Source of the DNA: Bacillota bacterium
GTDB lineage: Bacteria; Bacillota; DTU025
DNA: 5,670 nt
Direction: 5' to 3'
NCBI GenBank assembly: GCA_003456765.1
Contig: DMOT01000068.1
Coordinates: forward strand, 1-5,670
Below the pieces are notes generated by a model. It ran no database searches, was not told the DNA's origin, and was given only the letters and a program-made list of their open reading frames with translations. The translations under genes were made by a program, and so were the position numbers. Shown in pieces: positions 5,536 through 5,670 of the stretch. Position 1 is the stretch's first letter. Every line of letters starts with the position of its first letter.

Positions 5536-5670
5536 GTTTTTGGCAAATCTCTGTTTTGCCGGATCTTTCCTGGCGTTTGCGATCGGCACGTTAGGACTAT
5601 TTCGCCTGCCCGATCCGTATACTCGCCTGCACGCGGTGGGCATGGGGGACACCATGGGTGTGGGGTTGGC
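5528..5670 (+). CDS. mnhG: Mrp/Mnh antiporter subunit G, start only
   Basis: Runs off the window after 47 complete codons; the family is usually about 100-130 aa. ATG 5528 overlaps the mnhF stop and is served by GGAGGAGG (5511-5518), 9 bases upstream. The visible part has a first membrane helix (about 4-23) followed by the strongly conserved MnhG block GLFRLPDPYTRLHAVGMGDTMG (start at residue 23), matching the usual GLLRFPDxYTRLHA form. The residue often Lys or Thr before the DT is here within VGMGDT. MnhG is one of the small subunits needed to assemble the antiporter complex. Later members of the operon (B, C, D or A-type subunits) should follow outside the window. Confidence 0.92.
   Translation, partial: MIRFLANLCFAGSFLAFAIGTLGLFRLPDPYTRLHAVGMGDTMGVGL

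Overview
The window looks like chromosomal DNA of a Gram-positive, probably anaerobic bacterium of the Bacillota (Clostridia-like). The grounds are strong AGGAGG-type ribosome binding sites, use of GTG and TTG starts, moderate GC content, and a ydaO-yuaA class (cyclic di-AMP) riboswitch, a class found mainly in Gram-positive bacteria. The genus cannot be told from this sequence. All genes read on the + strand.

Left part (about 1-2070): the two membrane subunits of a maltose/maltodextrin-type sugar ABC importer, malF and malG, translationally coupled through a TAATG overlap. They are bracketed by two related long hairpins, one just before malF and one after malG. The binding-protein gene presumably lies upstream, outside the window.

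Middle (about 2070-2815): roughly 750 bases with no credible gene. It holds a GC-rich stretch with a CCATGG palindrome, an imperfect 43-base direct repeat, and a GNRA-capped hairpin. It looks like a decayed or mobile-element-derived spacer.

Right part (2814-5670): a sigma-A-like promoter with an extended -10, a well-preserved c-di-AMP riboswitch, a terminator-like stem with a U-tract, and then a SulP-family anion transporter of the BicA-like type with a C-terminal STAS domain. After 81 bases follow mnhE, mnhF and the start of mnhG, subunits of a Mrp/Mnh-type Na+/H+ antiporter module. The last two junctions overlap, and no promoter or U-tract terminator is evident between sulP and mnhE. The likely reading is one transcription unit in which c-di-AMP, the osmotic and potassium second messenger, controls an anion transporter (bicarbonate or sulfate-like substrate) and perhaps also the sodium/proton antiporter that could energise it. 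The gene order E-F-G at the head of the module, rather than A-B-C-D-E-F-G, resembles the heads of Mbh/Mbs-type complexes and some anaerobe Mrp operons.
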